Below, in pieces: positions 17,480 through 26,579 of a stretch of DNA of 59,255 bases. This stretch comes from Gemmatimonadaceae bacterium. Lineage in GTDB: Bacteria; Latescibacterota; UBA2968; UBA8231. The notes under the pieces were generated by a model, which did not search any database, was not told the DNA's origin, and worked only from the letters and a program-made list of their open reading frames with translations. The first letter of the stretch is position 1, and each line of letters begins with the position of its first letter. A program made the translations under genes and the position numbers. The stretch lies in the NCBI GenBank assembly GCA_002726335.1, contig PBSR01000080.1:1-59255 (forward strand), read 5' to 3'.

Positions 17480-18922
17480 ATGCCCCAACCGAACATCCTG
17501 TTCCTGATGACCGACCAGATGCAGGGGCGGGTGCTCGATCCCGAACACCCCTGCATAACACCCAACTTCGATCGCCTCATCGCCCGGGGCGTGCGCTTCC
17601 CTGGAGCCTACACCCCCAACGCTGTCTGTTCCCCCGCGCGTGCCAGTCTGATGACGGGTCGGCTGCCCCACTCGCACGGTGTGCTCGAGGTCATCCACTG
17701 CGTCGACGATGACCAGTGTAACCTGCGCCCCGAGCTGCCGCACTGGGCGCAGCGCCTGGAGGCATCGGGATACCACACGGGGTACTTCGGCAAGTGGCAC
17801 GTGGAGCGGACGGATGATCTGGCCCGCTTCGGCTGGCAGGTGGATGGCGGCAGCAAGAGCGAGCGGTTTCGTTCCCGGGCCGTCGCGGTGAGCACAGAAA
17901 CCAAGGCAGACGGCAGCTTCACGTTACGTGGCATGAACGAGAAGCCCGAGGGTTACAGCGAGTCCCTGCTCTACGGCGTGACCGATGTGCCGCCAGAACA
18001 ACGTGGTGTGGGCATCACGACCGATCTGGCCATGGAGTTCCTGCAGCAGTCACAGGTCGGCGACTCGCCCTGGTGCTGCTTCGTCAGCATCACCGAGCCA
18101 CACGATCCCTTCGTCACCGGCGAGGAGGCCTTCGCGCGGTATAATGTGGACAGCGTCGAGCTGCCGCCGAACATCGATGACGGCCTGGCAGGACAACCCG
18201 GACTCTACCGCAAAGCAGGCCTCACCTGGAAGGGCATGACCGAGCGTCAGAAGAAGGAAGCCGCCGTGTGCTACTGGGCTTCGATCACGGAGATCGACGA
18301 GCAATACGGCCGCCTGCTTGGTTTCCTCGAAGCGTCGGGACAGCTCGATGACACGATTGTGGTTCTGTCGAGCGACCATGGGGAGTTGCTCGGAGCACAC
18401 GGTCTCTACTGTAAGAACGTCAGCGGTTTCGAAGAGGTGTACAACATCCCGCTCGTCATCAGCGGCCCGGGCATCGGCTCAGGTGTCGTGAGTGAGGCCC
18501 GCGTGGGGCTGCACGATCTGTGCTCGACGTTGGTGGAACTGGCCGGCGCCGAGCCCATCACCGTGCCCGACTCGAAGTCGTTTGTCAGCGCTCTGCGAGA
18601 CTCCACCGGATCGGCGGGAGACTTCACGCAGGGTTTTGCCGAGTATCACGGCGGGCGGTATCGGCTGACACAGCGGGTGATCTGGGACGGACCGTGGAAA
18701 CTGTGCTGGAATGGCTTTGACTTCGATGAGCTCTACAATCTGGACGACGACCCCTACGAGATGAACAACCGCATCGCCGATGGCGACGTGCAGGACCGGG
18801 TTCGATCATTGATGCGTCAGGCCTGGCAGGTCGTTCGCGACACGGGGGACACAGCCTTGCTCAGGTCCCACTATCCGATCCTGCGGTTGGCGCCCTATGG
18901 ACCGGATATTCTGGACGACTGA
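17480..18922 (+). CDS. Type I sulfatase (formylglycine-dependent)
   Basis: About 480 residues. MTDQ (Asp12, Gln13) near the N-terminus and CSPARASLMTGR with Cys50 form the classic sulfatase signature in which the Cys is converted to formylglycine. Other family features are GYFGKWH, SITEPHDPF, and SSDHGELLGAHG for metal binding. No signal peptide is visible, so it looks cytoplasmic. The start chosen is the ATG at 17480; a TTG at 17459 is also in frame. It is followed 18 bases later by a LamG/propeller protein, then an oxidoreductase and an MBL-fold hydrolase, suggesting a small catabolic operon for a sulfated compound. The substrate is unknown. Confidence 0.92.
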   Translation: MPQPNILFLMTDQMQGRVLDPEHPCITPNFDRLIARGVRFPGAYTPNAVCSPARASLMTGRLPHSHGVLEVIHCVDDDQCNLRPELPHWAQRLEASGYHTGYFGKWHVERTDDLARFGWQVDGGSKSERFRSRAVAVSTETKADGSFTLRGMNEKPEGYSESLLYGVTDVPPEQRGVGITTDLAMEFLQQSQVGDSPWCCFVSITEPHDPFVTGEEAFARYNVDSVELPPNIDDGLAGQPGLYRKAGLTWKGMTERQKKEAAVCYWASITEIDEQYGRLLGFLEASGQLDDTIVVLSSDHGELLGAHGLYCKNVSGFEEVYNIPLVISGPGIGSGVVSEARVGLHDLCSTLVELAGAEPITVPDSKSFVSALRDSTGSAGDFTQGFAEYHGGRYRLTQRVIWDGPWKLCWNGFDFDELYNLDDDPYEMNNRIADGDVQDRVRSLMRQAWQVVRDTGDTALLRSHYPILRLAPYGPDILDD

Positions 18923-18939
18923 AGAAGGGGGCGAGCATC

Positions 18940-20631
18940 GTGGCAGACAAGTGGCGACTCGACCAGGCACGAGGGGGTGAGAATCTCACCGTCGAAGCCT
19001 GGGTGACGACCGGGCAGGACGGGGTGGAAGCGATGCAGCCCCTGGTGTCTCAATGGCGGCTCCTCGACACCCCCACCTGGAACGCCTACGACGCCACGAC
19101 GACGGATGGTCTGGTCTGTGCCGGGTACTACGGCGCTGTCTTCGACGGTCGTCATGTCTACGGCTGTCCGATCCGCTCTCACAAGAATCGTGACAGCGTC
19201 CACGGTCACGTGCTGCGTTGCGACACACACGGTGACTTTGACGATCCCGCCACGTGGGAGGCCTTTGATGCCGGCGGTACCGATGGTCAGAACACGGTCT
19301 GCTATTACGGCGCCGCCTTCGACGGTCGTCACGTCATCTTCGCACCACGAGACGATGCGCTCGGCTACCACAGCCGTGTACTACGCTACGATACCAGGGG
19401 TTCGTTCAAGGATCGGGACGCCTGGAGCGCCTATGACGCCGACCTGCCCCACTCGGCCCAGGGCGCCGCTTTCGACGGCCGCCACGTGTACTTCTGCCCC
19501 GGGTATAAGAGCACACCGGGAGAGCCGCTGACCGAAAGTCGCCTCAGTGGCACGGTCCTGCGCCTCGACACAGCTGGCAACTTCCGCGATGAACTCAGCT
19601 ATCGACGCTTCGACACGAAGACTCTGGGCCAGGAGGCGGTGTGCTTCGACGGAGGCGCCTTCGACGGTCGCTACATCTACTTCGTGCCGCTGCTGCACGG
19701 TGTCGTCGTCCGCTACGACACGCAGGGTCAGTTCGAAGATGCCGGTAGCTGGGAGGCTTTCGACGCCAGACCCCACGGGTTGGGCATGAATGTGGGAGCC
19801 GTGTTCGACGGTCGCTGGCTCTACTTCTGCGCCTACGGCCACAGCTCGATGGTGCGCTATGACACACGACGTCCGTTCACCGATGGCAACAGCTGGGAAG
19901 GATGGGACGCGGCCAACACCGGGGGCCTGGACACGGGCGGATTCGACGGGGGTTTCTTCGACGGTCGCTACATCCACTTCTGCCCGTGGACGCGGCAGGC
20001 TCAGCCAGGGCAATCGAATTATCACTGCAACTTTCTGCGTTATGACAACACACGATCCTTCGACGATGGCGCCGCCTGGTCGTCGTACGACGCGGGGACC
20101 ACCGACGGTCTGGTGAGCCTCGGCTATAACGCCGGGGCCTTCGACGGGCGCTTCTTCTACGGCGCGCCTCTCTACGATGGGGAGGGCGAGGCCTACCATG
20201 GCAGAGTGTTGCGCTGCGACACCCTCGGAGAGGACGGCGCCTTCAGCCTGCGTTATTGCGACTACGGCCACAACGGTGGACTCTGTGCCGCCGTGCCCGG
20301 ACCAAGCTTTCTGGTCAACACCGAATCCGGTGTGCGCAGCATCGCCAGCCATCGCCCACTGGAGGCCGGTCGTCATCACCTCTTGGGTATGTACGATGGA
20401 CAGTCGCTGCAACTGTGGATCGATGGCAGATTGGCCGGCAGAAGGCAGGCCGCGGGACGACTGGTCGAATCCGATGTGCCGGTGACAACCAGAGGATTCA
20501 CCGGCGGTGGCGCCACGTTCTTCGGCGAGGTCCAACGCGCCAGCGTGCATCACGAGGCGCTCGACGAGGCCGGGGTGGCGCGTGCGTACGACACCTTCGC
20601 GGCTACCGGCGCCACGGACGGAGGTATCTGA
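18940..20631 (+). CDS. Seven-repeat propeller protein inserted within a LamG-like domain
   Basis: 563 residues, GTG start with AGGGGG about eight bases upstream. Seven copies of a 48-63-residue unit are visible, each with a core like AFDGRYIYFVP followed by VLRYDTRG.F.D..SWE.FDA. The cores start near residues 65, 125, 176, 239, 287, 337 and 399, as expected for a seven-bladed propeller. The N-terminus (ENLTVEAWV...QPLVSQW) looks like the first strands of a LamG/concanavalin-like domain, and the C-terminus (HHLLGMYDGQSLQLWIDG) looks like its second half. No signal peptide is seen. It sits between a sulfatase and an oxidoreductase, so carbohydrate recognition is plausible but unproven. Confidence 0.8.
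   Translation: MADKWRLDQARGGENLTVEAWVTTGQDGVEAMQPLVSQWRLLDTPTWNAYDATTTDGLVCAGYYGAVFDGRHVYGCPIRSHKNRDSVHGHVLRCDTHGDFDDPATWEAFDAGGTDGQNTVCYYGAAFDGRHVIFAPRDDALGYHSRVLRYDTRGSFKDRDAWSAYDADLPHSAQGAAFDGRHVYFCPGYKSTPGEPLTESRLSGTVLRLDTAGNFRDELSYRRFDTKTLGQEAVCFDGGAFDGRYIYFVPLLHGVVVRYDTQGQFEDAGSWEAFDARPHGLGMNVGAVFDGRWLYFCAYGHSSMVRYDTRRPFTDGNSWEGWDAANTGGLDTGGFDGGFFDGRYIHFCPWTRQAQPGQSNYHCNFLRYDNTRSFDDGAAWSSYDAGTTDGLVSLGYNAGAFDGRFFYGAPLYDGEGEAYHGRVLRCDTLGEDGAFSLRYCDYGHNGGLCAAVPGPSFLVNTESGVRSIASHRPLEAGRHHLLGMYDGQSLQLWIDGRLAGRRQAAGRLVESDVPVTTRGFTGGGATFFGEVQRASVHHEALDEAGVARAYDTFAATGATDGGI
19132..20172 (+). repeat. Seven coding repeats with a GAFDGR core
   Basis: The motif (G/A)xFDGR followed by an aromatic-rich strand recurs seven times at spacings of roughly 50-60 codons. 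Each copy is followed by V(L/V)RYDT and then W..(F/Y)DA. The conserved FDGR is encoded by closely similar DNA (TTCGACGGTCGC or variants), suggesting growth by internal duplication. Confidence 0.8.
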
Positions 20632-21719
20632 TGTCGGCGCTGGTGAAGGTCGCCGCCATCGGCGTGGGTCGGATCGGGCGGTTCCACGCGCGCCACGTGC
20701 AGGAAGTGGCAGACGAGTCCGGCACCTGTCGGCTGGTGGCCGTGGCCGACCGTCATGGGGATACTGCGAAGCGGGTGGCCGCTGAACTGAGCGAAGGTCA
20801 AGACCGGAAGGTGCAGGCCTTTGACAGCCCCGAGGCTCTGGCCACAGCCGGGGTAGCGGACGCTGCCGTAGTCGCCTCGCGCACAGCTGATCACGAGCGT
20901 GATACGAGGGCGCTTGTGGACGCCGGCATGCGCGTGTTGCTGGAGAAACCCCTCGGAAACTCGCTGGCGGAAGCGCGGAGCTTCGGTGCATGGCTGGACG
21001 AGGGCCGGAGTGAGTCGGTGATGCTTGCCTTCCAGCGGCGTTACGACACGCCCCTGCTGCGCGCGAAAGCGCTGCTCGACGACGGCGCCATCGGTACGCT
21101 GTTCAAGGTCGTGTCGGTCCTGGAGGATCCCAAGCCGCCGCCGGCAGGGTATCAGAGCGCCGGTCTGCTCACGGACATGGGCGTACACAACGCCGATGAG
21201 ATTCTGTGGCTGTCCGATCTGTCACCCACGGCGTTGACCGGCATGGGAGCGAGACTGTACAACCAGAGAATCGAAGGCGTCGTCGAGGAGGACTTCGACG
21301 ACGCCTTCGTCCAGCTGTGGCTTGGCGGCGATGACGCCGTCGTGGCGCAGATTCAGGTGAGTCGCAACCACGTGGCCGGCTACCGCAACGAGACGACACT
21401 CTACGGCACGGAAGGTCTCATTCACGTGGGCCACTTTGACGACGACCCGCTCAAGGTGAGGTTCGAAGCCTACGGCCGGGAGCACGACGTGATCGAAAAG
21501 CGCGCCTTCCCGCTGCGCGACTACGACCGCCCCGTACCCGTGTTCATCCGCCGCTTCGGTCCCGCCTACAAGGCGGAGGTGGCGGATTTCGTGGCCAAGT
21601 GTGCCTCCGGCGAGCCCTTCGCCGTCACGCATCACGACGGGCTCCGAGCGATGGAGGTGGTCTCGGCCGCAGCGTCGGCGTTGAGGACAAGCGACCAGGC
21701 CGAGCCGTTCGGCTCCTGA
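20631..21719 (+). CDS. Gfo/Idh/MocA-family oxidoreductase
   Basis: 362 residues. The ATG at 20631 shares one base with the preceding stop (TGATG) and has GGAGG six bases upstream, which decides the start. An N-terminal Rossmann fold (VKVAAIGVGRIGRFHARHV) is followed by the conserved EKPLGNSLAEA block that carries the family's catalytic-region lysine, and by a C-terminal GFO-like sheet domain. DMGVHNADEILWL matches the substrate/catalytic His-Asn-Asp region. Members are NAD(P)-dependent dehydrogenases of sugars, inositols and related polyols. Location behind the sulfatase suggests oxidation of a desulfated sugar; that is inferred. Confidence 0.92.
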   Translation: MSALVKVAAIGVGRIGRFHARHVQEVADESGTCRLVAVADRHGDTAKRVAAELSEGQDRKVQAFDSPEALATAGVADAAVVASRTADHERDTRALVDAGMRVLLEKPLGNSLAEARSFGAWLDEGRSESVMLAFQRRYDTPLLRAKALLDDGAIGTLFKVVSVLEDPKPPPAGYQSAGLLTDMGVHNADEILWLSDLSPTALTGMGARLYNQRIEGVVEEDFDDAFVQLWLGGDDAVVAQIQVSRNHVAGYRNETTLYGTEGLIHVGHFDDDPLKVRFEAYGREHDVIEKRAFPLRDYDRPVPVFIRRFGPAYKAEVADFVAKCASGEPFAVTHHDGLRAMEVVSAAASALRTSDQAEPFGS

Positions 21720-21754
21720 GTGGGGACGTGAACGCAACAACGCAGGTATTGACG

Positions 21755-22621
21755 ATGCAGATGCACTTGATGGGGACCGGGGCGGGTGACTTTCTGGCAC
21801 CAGAGGACGAAGAGAACCAGGCCGGCTTTCTGCCGGAGGTAGGCCGGTTGGGCGGCCGGAACAGGCGCTACGCTTCCTGCGCGGCGCTTCTGCCGGACAT
21901 ACTCATCGACTTCTACGGCGACCGGCAGATTCGGCGCTCAGGGCTCGAGACGGGCGCGATCCGGCACCTGCTCATCACGCACGGCCACTGGGATCACTTC
22001 CAGCCGCTGGCCATCATCGACTTCGCCAGGGAGCTCGACCATCCCCTGCAGGTCTACGGCAACGACATGGTGACGGCCGCACTTCAGTTTGCCGCCACTC
22101 ACCAGTGGCAGGAGACCGCCAAGAAGTTCGGCCCGGCGTCGTCGCCGGCCAATATCTCAACACATGCCGTCCATGTGGGCAGGAGTTTCGAGGTCGGTGA
22201 GGCCACGATCACCGCCGTGCAGGCCGATCACTGCGTGAACAAGAAGATCATGGTGCTCGAACAGCGAGCTCTGAACTATATCATCGAACGCGACGGCAGG
22301 ACGATCTTCTATGGACTCGACTCGTCACGCCCCATGCCGGAGACCGTCGAACTGCTCGCGGATTTCACCTTCGATCTGGCCGTGCTGGATGCCACCTTCG
22401 GACCACGCGAGATCGATCCGTCCCAGTCGGGGCACCAGAACTTCGCCATGCTGGAACAGACGGTGGCCAGCTTCCGCCAATCGGGCGTCTTCACCGAGGC
22501 CACGACCATCGTCGGCTCGCATATCAGTCTCGTTCATGTGCCACCACACGACGAGATCGTTGACGAGCTGGCTGGCAGAGGTATCCTGCTCGCCCATGAC
22601 GGCATGATCATCGACCTGTAG
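21755..22621 (+). CDS. Metallo-beta-lactamase-fold hydrolase
   Basis: 288 residues from the ATG at 21755; an in-frame GTG at 21728 is possible. The zinc motif THGHWDH (His76, His78, Asp80, His81) is intact, followed by VQADHCV, an IFYGLDSS segment and a later GSHISLVHVP that could supply remaining ligands. The fold resembles the PhnP/RNase Z-like branch of the superfamily. The function could be phosphodiesterase or lactonase. Its start lies 35 bases after the oxidoreductase gene, so it probably belongs to the same operon, where a lactonase step after a sugar dehydrogenase would make sense; that is speculation. Confidence 0.85.
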   Translation: MQMHLMGTGAGDFLAPEDEENQAGFLPEVGRLGGRNRRYASCAALLPDILIDFYGDRQIRRSGLETGAIRHLLITHGHWDHFQPLAIIDFARELDHPLQVYGNDMVTAALQFAATHQWQETAKKFGPASSPANISTHAVHVGRSFEVGEATITAVQADHCVNKKIMVLEQRALNYIIERDGRTIFYGLDSSRPMPETVELLADFTFDLAVLDATFGPREIDPSQSGHQNFAMLEQTVASFRQSGVFTEATTIVGSHISLVHVPPHDEIVDELAGRGILLAHDGMIIDL

Positions 22622-22727
22622 CCAGGCAGAGGCGCCCCCGGCGCGGCGTAGATCCAGGTGAGTCGCAACCATACTTCGTCAAAGCACTTCGTCAATCCGA
22701 GCATGGCCTGTGTGACCGTTGAGGCAT

Positions 22728-23099
22728 TCAGGCCTTTTGCAGGCGTCTGATGCCGTCCAGTAGAGCTTCTGCACGCACCGGCTTCTGCAGGAAGCCGCTG
22801 GCACCGAGCTGGAATGCTGCCGCAGTATCGGCGGCTTCGCTGTTTCCGGTCATGAGGACGACGGCCACGCCCGAGTCCGAGCTCTTCAGCGATCGAAGCA
22901 GGTCGATCCCAGACGGACCGGGCAGATTGACATCACTGATGATCAACTGGGGAGACAGCGAGTCTGCCAGTCTCAACGCCGTGCTCACATCGCTGGCGCA
23001 ATGGACACGGTGACCATGGCCAGAAAGAAGCCTCTCGAGTTCTGATCGGCAGGCCTCATCGTCGTCGACGACCAGGATATCCATGGGTTTGACCGGCAT
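22728..23099 (-). CDS. Stand-alone response-regulator receiver domain (CheY-like)
   Basis: 123 residues consisting only of a receiver domain: ILVVDDDE acidic pocket (Asp12-14), phospho-acceptor Asp56 in LIISDVNLPG, Thr84 in VLMTG, and Lys106 in GFLQKPV. There is no output domain. It begins three bases after the stop of the giant secreted protein, so it is the last gene of a module that also includes a histidine kinase and an NtrC-type activator. It may act as a phosphate sink, a second kinase target or a diffusible output. The kinase that phosphorylates it cannot be told from the sequence. Confidence 0.92.
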   Translation of the reverse strand: MPVKPMDILVVDDDEACRSELERLLSGHGHRVHCASDVSTALRLADSLSPQLIISDVNLPGPSGIDLLRSLKSSDSGVAVVLMTGNSEAADTAAAFQLGASGFLQKPVRAEALLDGIRRLQKA

Positions 23100-23102
23100 G
23101 GC

Positions 23103-26100
23103 TCAACGAATCAGCGCGAGCTTTGCGGCGTGCACGGCATCCTCTGTCCGCAGCACGATCAGATAGCCTCCGCTGGCGACTGGCTTGCCGGTGCCGTCTC
23201 GTCCATCCCAGACCACCACGTGGTTGCCGGCAGAACGCCGAGCATCGACCAGAGTGCGGATCCGCTGTCCGGCGATATCGTACACTCGCAGGGAGGCTCT
23301 TGCAGGGGCAGAGAGGCGGAAGGGGATGACGACGGTGCTGTTGAAGGGATTGGGGTACCCCGTCCCGAGGGCAGGGCGCCGCGGCAGTCCGAGATAGTGA
23401 TGGGCGTATTCGCCCAGGGCGGCTCTGCGGCCGCTTCCCACCGCGGCGAAGGCATCGGCAAACACGAAGAAATCATCGAAGTCGACGAGTCCATCTCCCG
23501 TGAGGTCGAACTCCGGGTTATGGCTGCCGAAGGCCTCGGCATAGAGGAAGAAATCGCCGAAGTCCACCACCCCGTCGCCACTGAAGTCGATGACCGTGCT
23601 CTTCCCTCGCCCGGTGAGCGAGAGGAGCACGCTCGGTCGTAGCGGATCGTCTGTGCCCAGGGTGGCTGTGGCCAACTGCAGTCCGCCCGACGTTGGTGAG
23701 AACAAGACCTCCAGCGAGGCTTCAGCACCCGGAGCGATGTTACCCTCGGGCCCGGAGAGGGAGAAGCCAGACCCCTCGAGATCGACGCTGAGCAGACGAA
23801 GCTCGCGATTGCCCAGGTTCTGTATGGTGATCGCCGAAGAGAGGGACTCGCCGACGAGCACCGAACCCACATCGAGGCTGTCCGGCAGAGAGATCCGGGA
23901 TCCCACGAGACCGAACGTGCCAGCCGAGATGACGACGACGGCGTCCTGGCCGGTCCAGTGGTTGGAGCGAATTCGCAGAGACGCGGTGTCCAGTCCGGCG
24001 GCAGTGGGAGCGTAGGTGATCTCGATCTCAGCGGTCTGCGCCGGCGCGACTGTCAGACTGGTGATGGTCGCCTGGAACGGCGGATCGAGGGCCAACTCGG
24101 CGATTTCCAAAGGGAGGTCTCCGGAGTTGCTGACCTGGATCGCATGAGACATGCTCTCGCCGACCATCGGCAGAGACGACGGGTTGCCATCGAAGGCGAG
24201 AGTGTCGATGATGGCGTCCAGGATGGCCGCCTCTGACCGCCCGGACAGGGCCACGGAGACGAGATCGCCGCTGTCCCCGGCGACCAGGCGCAGCGTATCG
24301 AGGACAAGCCCGGGCGCGGACCTGTCGAACATGACGGCGACGGTCTGGCTGCTGCCCGACGCCACCGTGAAGCTCTGCGGCCCGACGGTGAACACGTCGC
24401 TGCTCGTCGTGGCCTCAGCGATCTCCAGATCCCCCATTCCCAGGTTGTGCACGACAAGAGTGAGCTCTGACGCCACTGCCAAGGGCTCCGAGCCGAAGTC
24501 GAGTCGATCCGTGCTCAGGCTGGCCAGCGGCCCGGCTGCCAGACCGCGTCCGGAGAGCTGAATGGACACCGAACTGCCAGGGCCGGACACCGACAGGATA
24601 GTGGACATCTCTCCCGGTACAGTTGGAGAGTAGATGATCTCCGTACTGATGGAAGCACCCGAGGCCAGACTGAGGGAGGACCGACCCAGAAAGATGGCAG
24701 ACGCCTGTGCAGCCGGCAGGCTGGCAGTGACGCCGGAGGCGAACTGGCTGCCGTCATTGGTAATCGTAAAAGAGCGGGATGTCGATGATCCCAGGATCAC
24801 GTCACCGAAGTTGATCGCTGTCGGTCCGGAGAGCACCACCGCAGCAGTTGGCTCGCCCGAGGACCCCGAAGAGCCGGACGATGATGAAGGCGAAGACTCA
24901 GACGAAGATGACTCCTCGCTGCTGCTCGAAGACGTGGCAGGCGGGCTGGACACGGTGACAGCAGTGCTCGTCGCTGACGTCAGGAAGCCACTGGCAGCCG
25001 AGTAGCTGAGAGTGGTCCAGCTGGATACTCCCGACGCCGGCGTGACACTGGTACCCGGGGCAGCACTCAGGGTACCGTTGCCGCTGCCGACAGCGAGGGT
25101 GATCGCTGTGGCGTAGTCCGAATCGGTCATCCCGTCCGTGTCACGTGCGGCGACGGTGACATCGCTGGCGGCGAAGTCCTGACCGGTCTCCACAGAGGTC
25201 GGATTCGGACCCTGGACGAAGGCGAGGAGCGAGGCCACGGCATCGGCGGAGAGGCCCGCGGTGCTGACGGCGGGCAGATCACCCTCGGCGCCACCCACGG
25301 CATCGTCAAACTGGATCGTGAAGGCCTCGCCATCCGTGGCGGCGGTGTACCCGAGGTCGGCAAAGGTGGCCGAACCGTTGGCTCCCGACGCAGACGTGGT
25401 GCCCGCGAGACTGCCGCTGCCACCGGTGAGGCTGGCGGTGACGTTGTCGCCGAAGCCGAGATCGGTGTTGCCATTGGCGTCGCGCGCCGCCACGGCCGGC
25501 TGGGTCTGGAAGGCCATGCCGCTGACAACCTCGTCATCGCCGTCCACAACGCGGCTGTCCGCGGGGTTGGTGGCCACCACCAGTTGAGTGGCCACGACAT
25601 CGATCGTGATGTTGTCCGCGTCGGCGGCCACCACCGAGGTGCCACGCCCCCCGAGGCTGGTGGAGACGTCACCCGCAGCAAAACCCAGCCGCAGAGCGTG
25701 TTCGTCGGTGACCGTTGTGGCCACCACCGCGGAGACGAGATAGAACCGTTCCGTCCCGAAGGGAATCAGATCGGCGCTGGCGGAGAGGCTGGTAGCACTA
25801 CCGATGTTGACAGAGCCCGAGGCTTTGGAGTCGAGCTGGCTGTCGCCGCCCAGGGCAGCGTCGCTGCTGGAATAGAGCCGGAGCTCGCCCAGGTCAGCCT
25901 GGCTCAGGCCGGTGGCAGAGGTCAGGTCGGAGAGTGTGACATCGACGGAGGTCACAGTCCCGACGCCATCCCCGGTGAGGCCGATGCCGAAGAGCAGGAC
26001 CTCGCCGCCCGAGGCGGCGCTGCCGGAGCCGGAGAGTCCGAAGGCCGTGGTGGTTTCGACGATGTCCCCGCTGTGATCGAGAGTCAGGTCGGAGGCGTTG

Positions 26101-26579
26101 TAATTCGCCACAGTCTGACCGCCACCCAGGGAGATGTTCTCAGTGGCGAAGGTGCCGGCATTCGATCCGAAGGTGAGCACGAGGAAGGCGTCACCCGGCG
26201 TGGGCGTGAAGCCGCCGGTGAGCGTGGCGTTGATCGTGCCGTCGAGGGCGGCCACGCCGGTGATGGCGAGCTGGTCGTACGTCGTGCCCGCGCCGGTGCC
26301 GCCGAGTTCGATGTCGGTGGCCCCGGCACCGGTCTGGGTGAAGGTGCCGGTAACACCCAGAGAGCCCGTTGCCGAGGTACCGCTGACGGTGAGCTGCCCG
26401 GCATTCGACAGATTGCCGCTGATCGTCCCCGTGCCGGTGAGGGTGCCCCCCTGAACGTCGGCGGTGGTGGCGGTGAGGGTGCCGCCGACGAGCGTGGTGG
26501 TGCCGGCGGTCTGCGTGTAGTTGCCCGTGGCCGTGAGAGTGCAACCGGAGTTCACGGTGACCGAGCCGGCATTGCTCAG
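23103..26579 (-). CDS. Giant secreted protein, C-terminal portion (Ig-like repeats, dockerin-like, FlgD/T9SS-like tail)
   Basis: About 1158 codons in frame, continuing the protein encoded at 26576-28078 after a -1-type frame change in a CCCC run (26582-26585). The first usable start in this frame is a GTG at 26555. It contains further LTNTGT-type beta repeats, invasin/Ig-like segments, a Ser/Glu-rich linker (about 24855-24955), four HYDIN/choice-of-anchor-like Ig repeats (for example INFGDVILGSSTSRSFTITN), a paired DFSGDGVVDFGDFF and DLTGDGLVDFDDFF Ca2+-binding dockerin-like segment (about 23450-23590), and a C-terminal domain with YPNPFNSTVVIPF and VYDIAGQRI ending in ALIR. That tail is typical of secreted proteins in the FCB group. 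Confidence 0.85.
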   Translation of the reverse strand: MSNAGSVTVNSGCTLTATGNYTQTAGTTTLVGGTLTATTADVQGGTLTGTGTISGNLSNAGQLTVSGTSATGSLGVTGTFTQTGAGATDIELGGTGAGTTYDQLAITGVAALDGTINATLTGGFTPTPGDAFLVLTFGSNAGTFATENISLGGGQTVANYNASDLTLDHSGDIVETTTAFGLSGSGSAASGGEVLLFGIGLTGDGVGTVTSVDVTLSDLTSATGLSQADLGELRLYSSSDAALGGDSQLDSKASGSVNIGSATSLSASADLIPFGTERFYLVSAVVATTVTDEHALRLGFAAGDVSTSLGGRGTSVVAADADNITIDVVATQLVVATNPADSRVVDGDDEVVSGMAFQTQPAVAARDANGNTDLGFGDNVTASLTGGSGSLAGTTSASGANGSATFADLGYTAATDGEAFTIQFDDAVGGAEGDLPAVSTAGLSADAVASLLAFVQGPNPTSVETGQDFAASDVTVAARDTDGMTDSDYATAITLAVGSGNGTLSAAPGTSVTPASGVSSWTTLSYSAASGFLTSATSTAVTVSSPPATSSSSSEESSSSESSPSSSSGSSGSSGEPTAAVVLSGPTAINFGDVILGSSTSRSFTITNDGSQFASGVTASLPAAQASAIFLGRSSLSLASGASISTEIIYSPTVPGEMSTILSVSGPGSSVSIQLSGRGLAAGPLASLSTDRLDFGSEPLAVASELTLVVHNLGMGDLEIAEATTSSDVFTVGPQSFTVASGSSQTVAVMFDRSAPGLVLDTLRLVAGDSGDLVSVALSGRSEAAILDAIIDTLAFDGNPSSLPMVGESMSHAIQVSNSGDLPLEIAELALDPPFQATITSLTVAPAQTAEIEITYAPTAAGLDTASLRIRSNHWTGQDAVVVISAGTFGLVGSRISLPDSLDVGSVLVGESLSSAITIQNLGNRELRLLSVDLEGSGFSLSGPEGNIAPGAEASLEVLFSPTSGGLQLATATLGTDDPLRPSVLLSLTGRGKSTVIDFSGDGVVDFGDFFLYAEAFGSHNPEFDLTGDGLVDFDDFFVFADAFAAVGSGRRAALGEYAHHYLGLPRRPALGTGYPNPFNSTVVIPFRLSAPARASLRVYDIAGQRIRTLVDARRSAGNHVVVWDGRDGTGKPVASGGYLIVLRTEDAVHAAKLALIR

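Noticed and set aside
21354..22671. 17-base direct repeat CAGGTGAGTCGCAACCA at 21354-21370 (inside the oxidoreductase gene) and 22655-22671 (intergenic)
   Set aside because: One copy is coding, there are only two copies and no structural context, so it is probably a small chance or recombination remnant.
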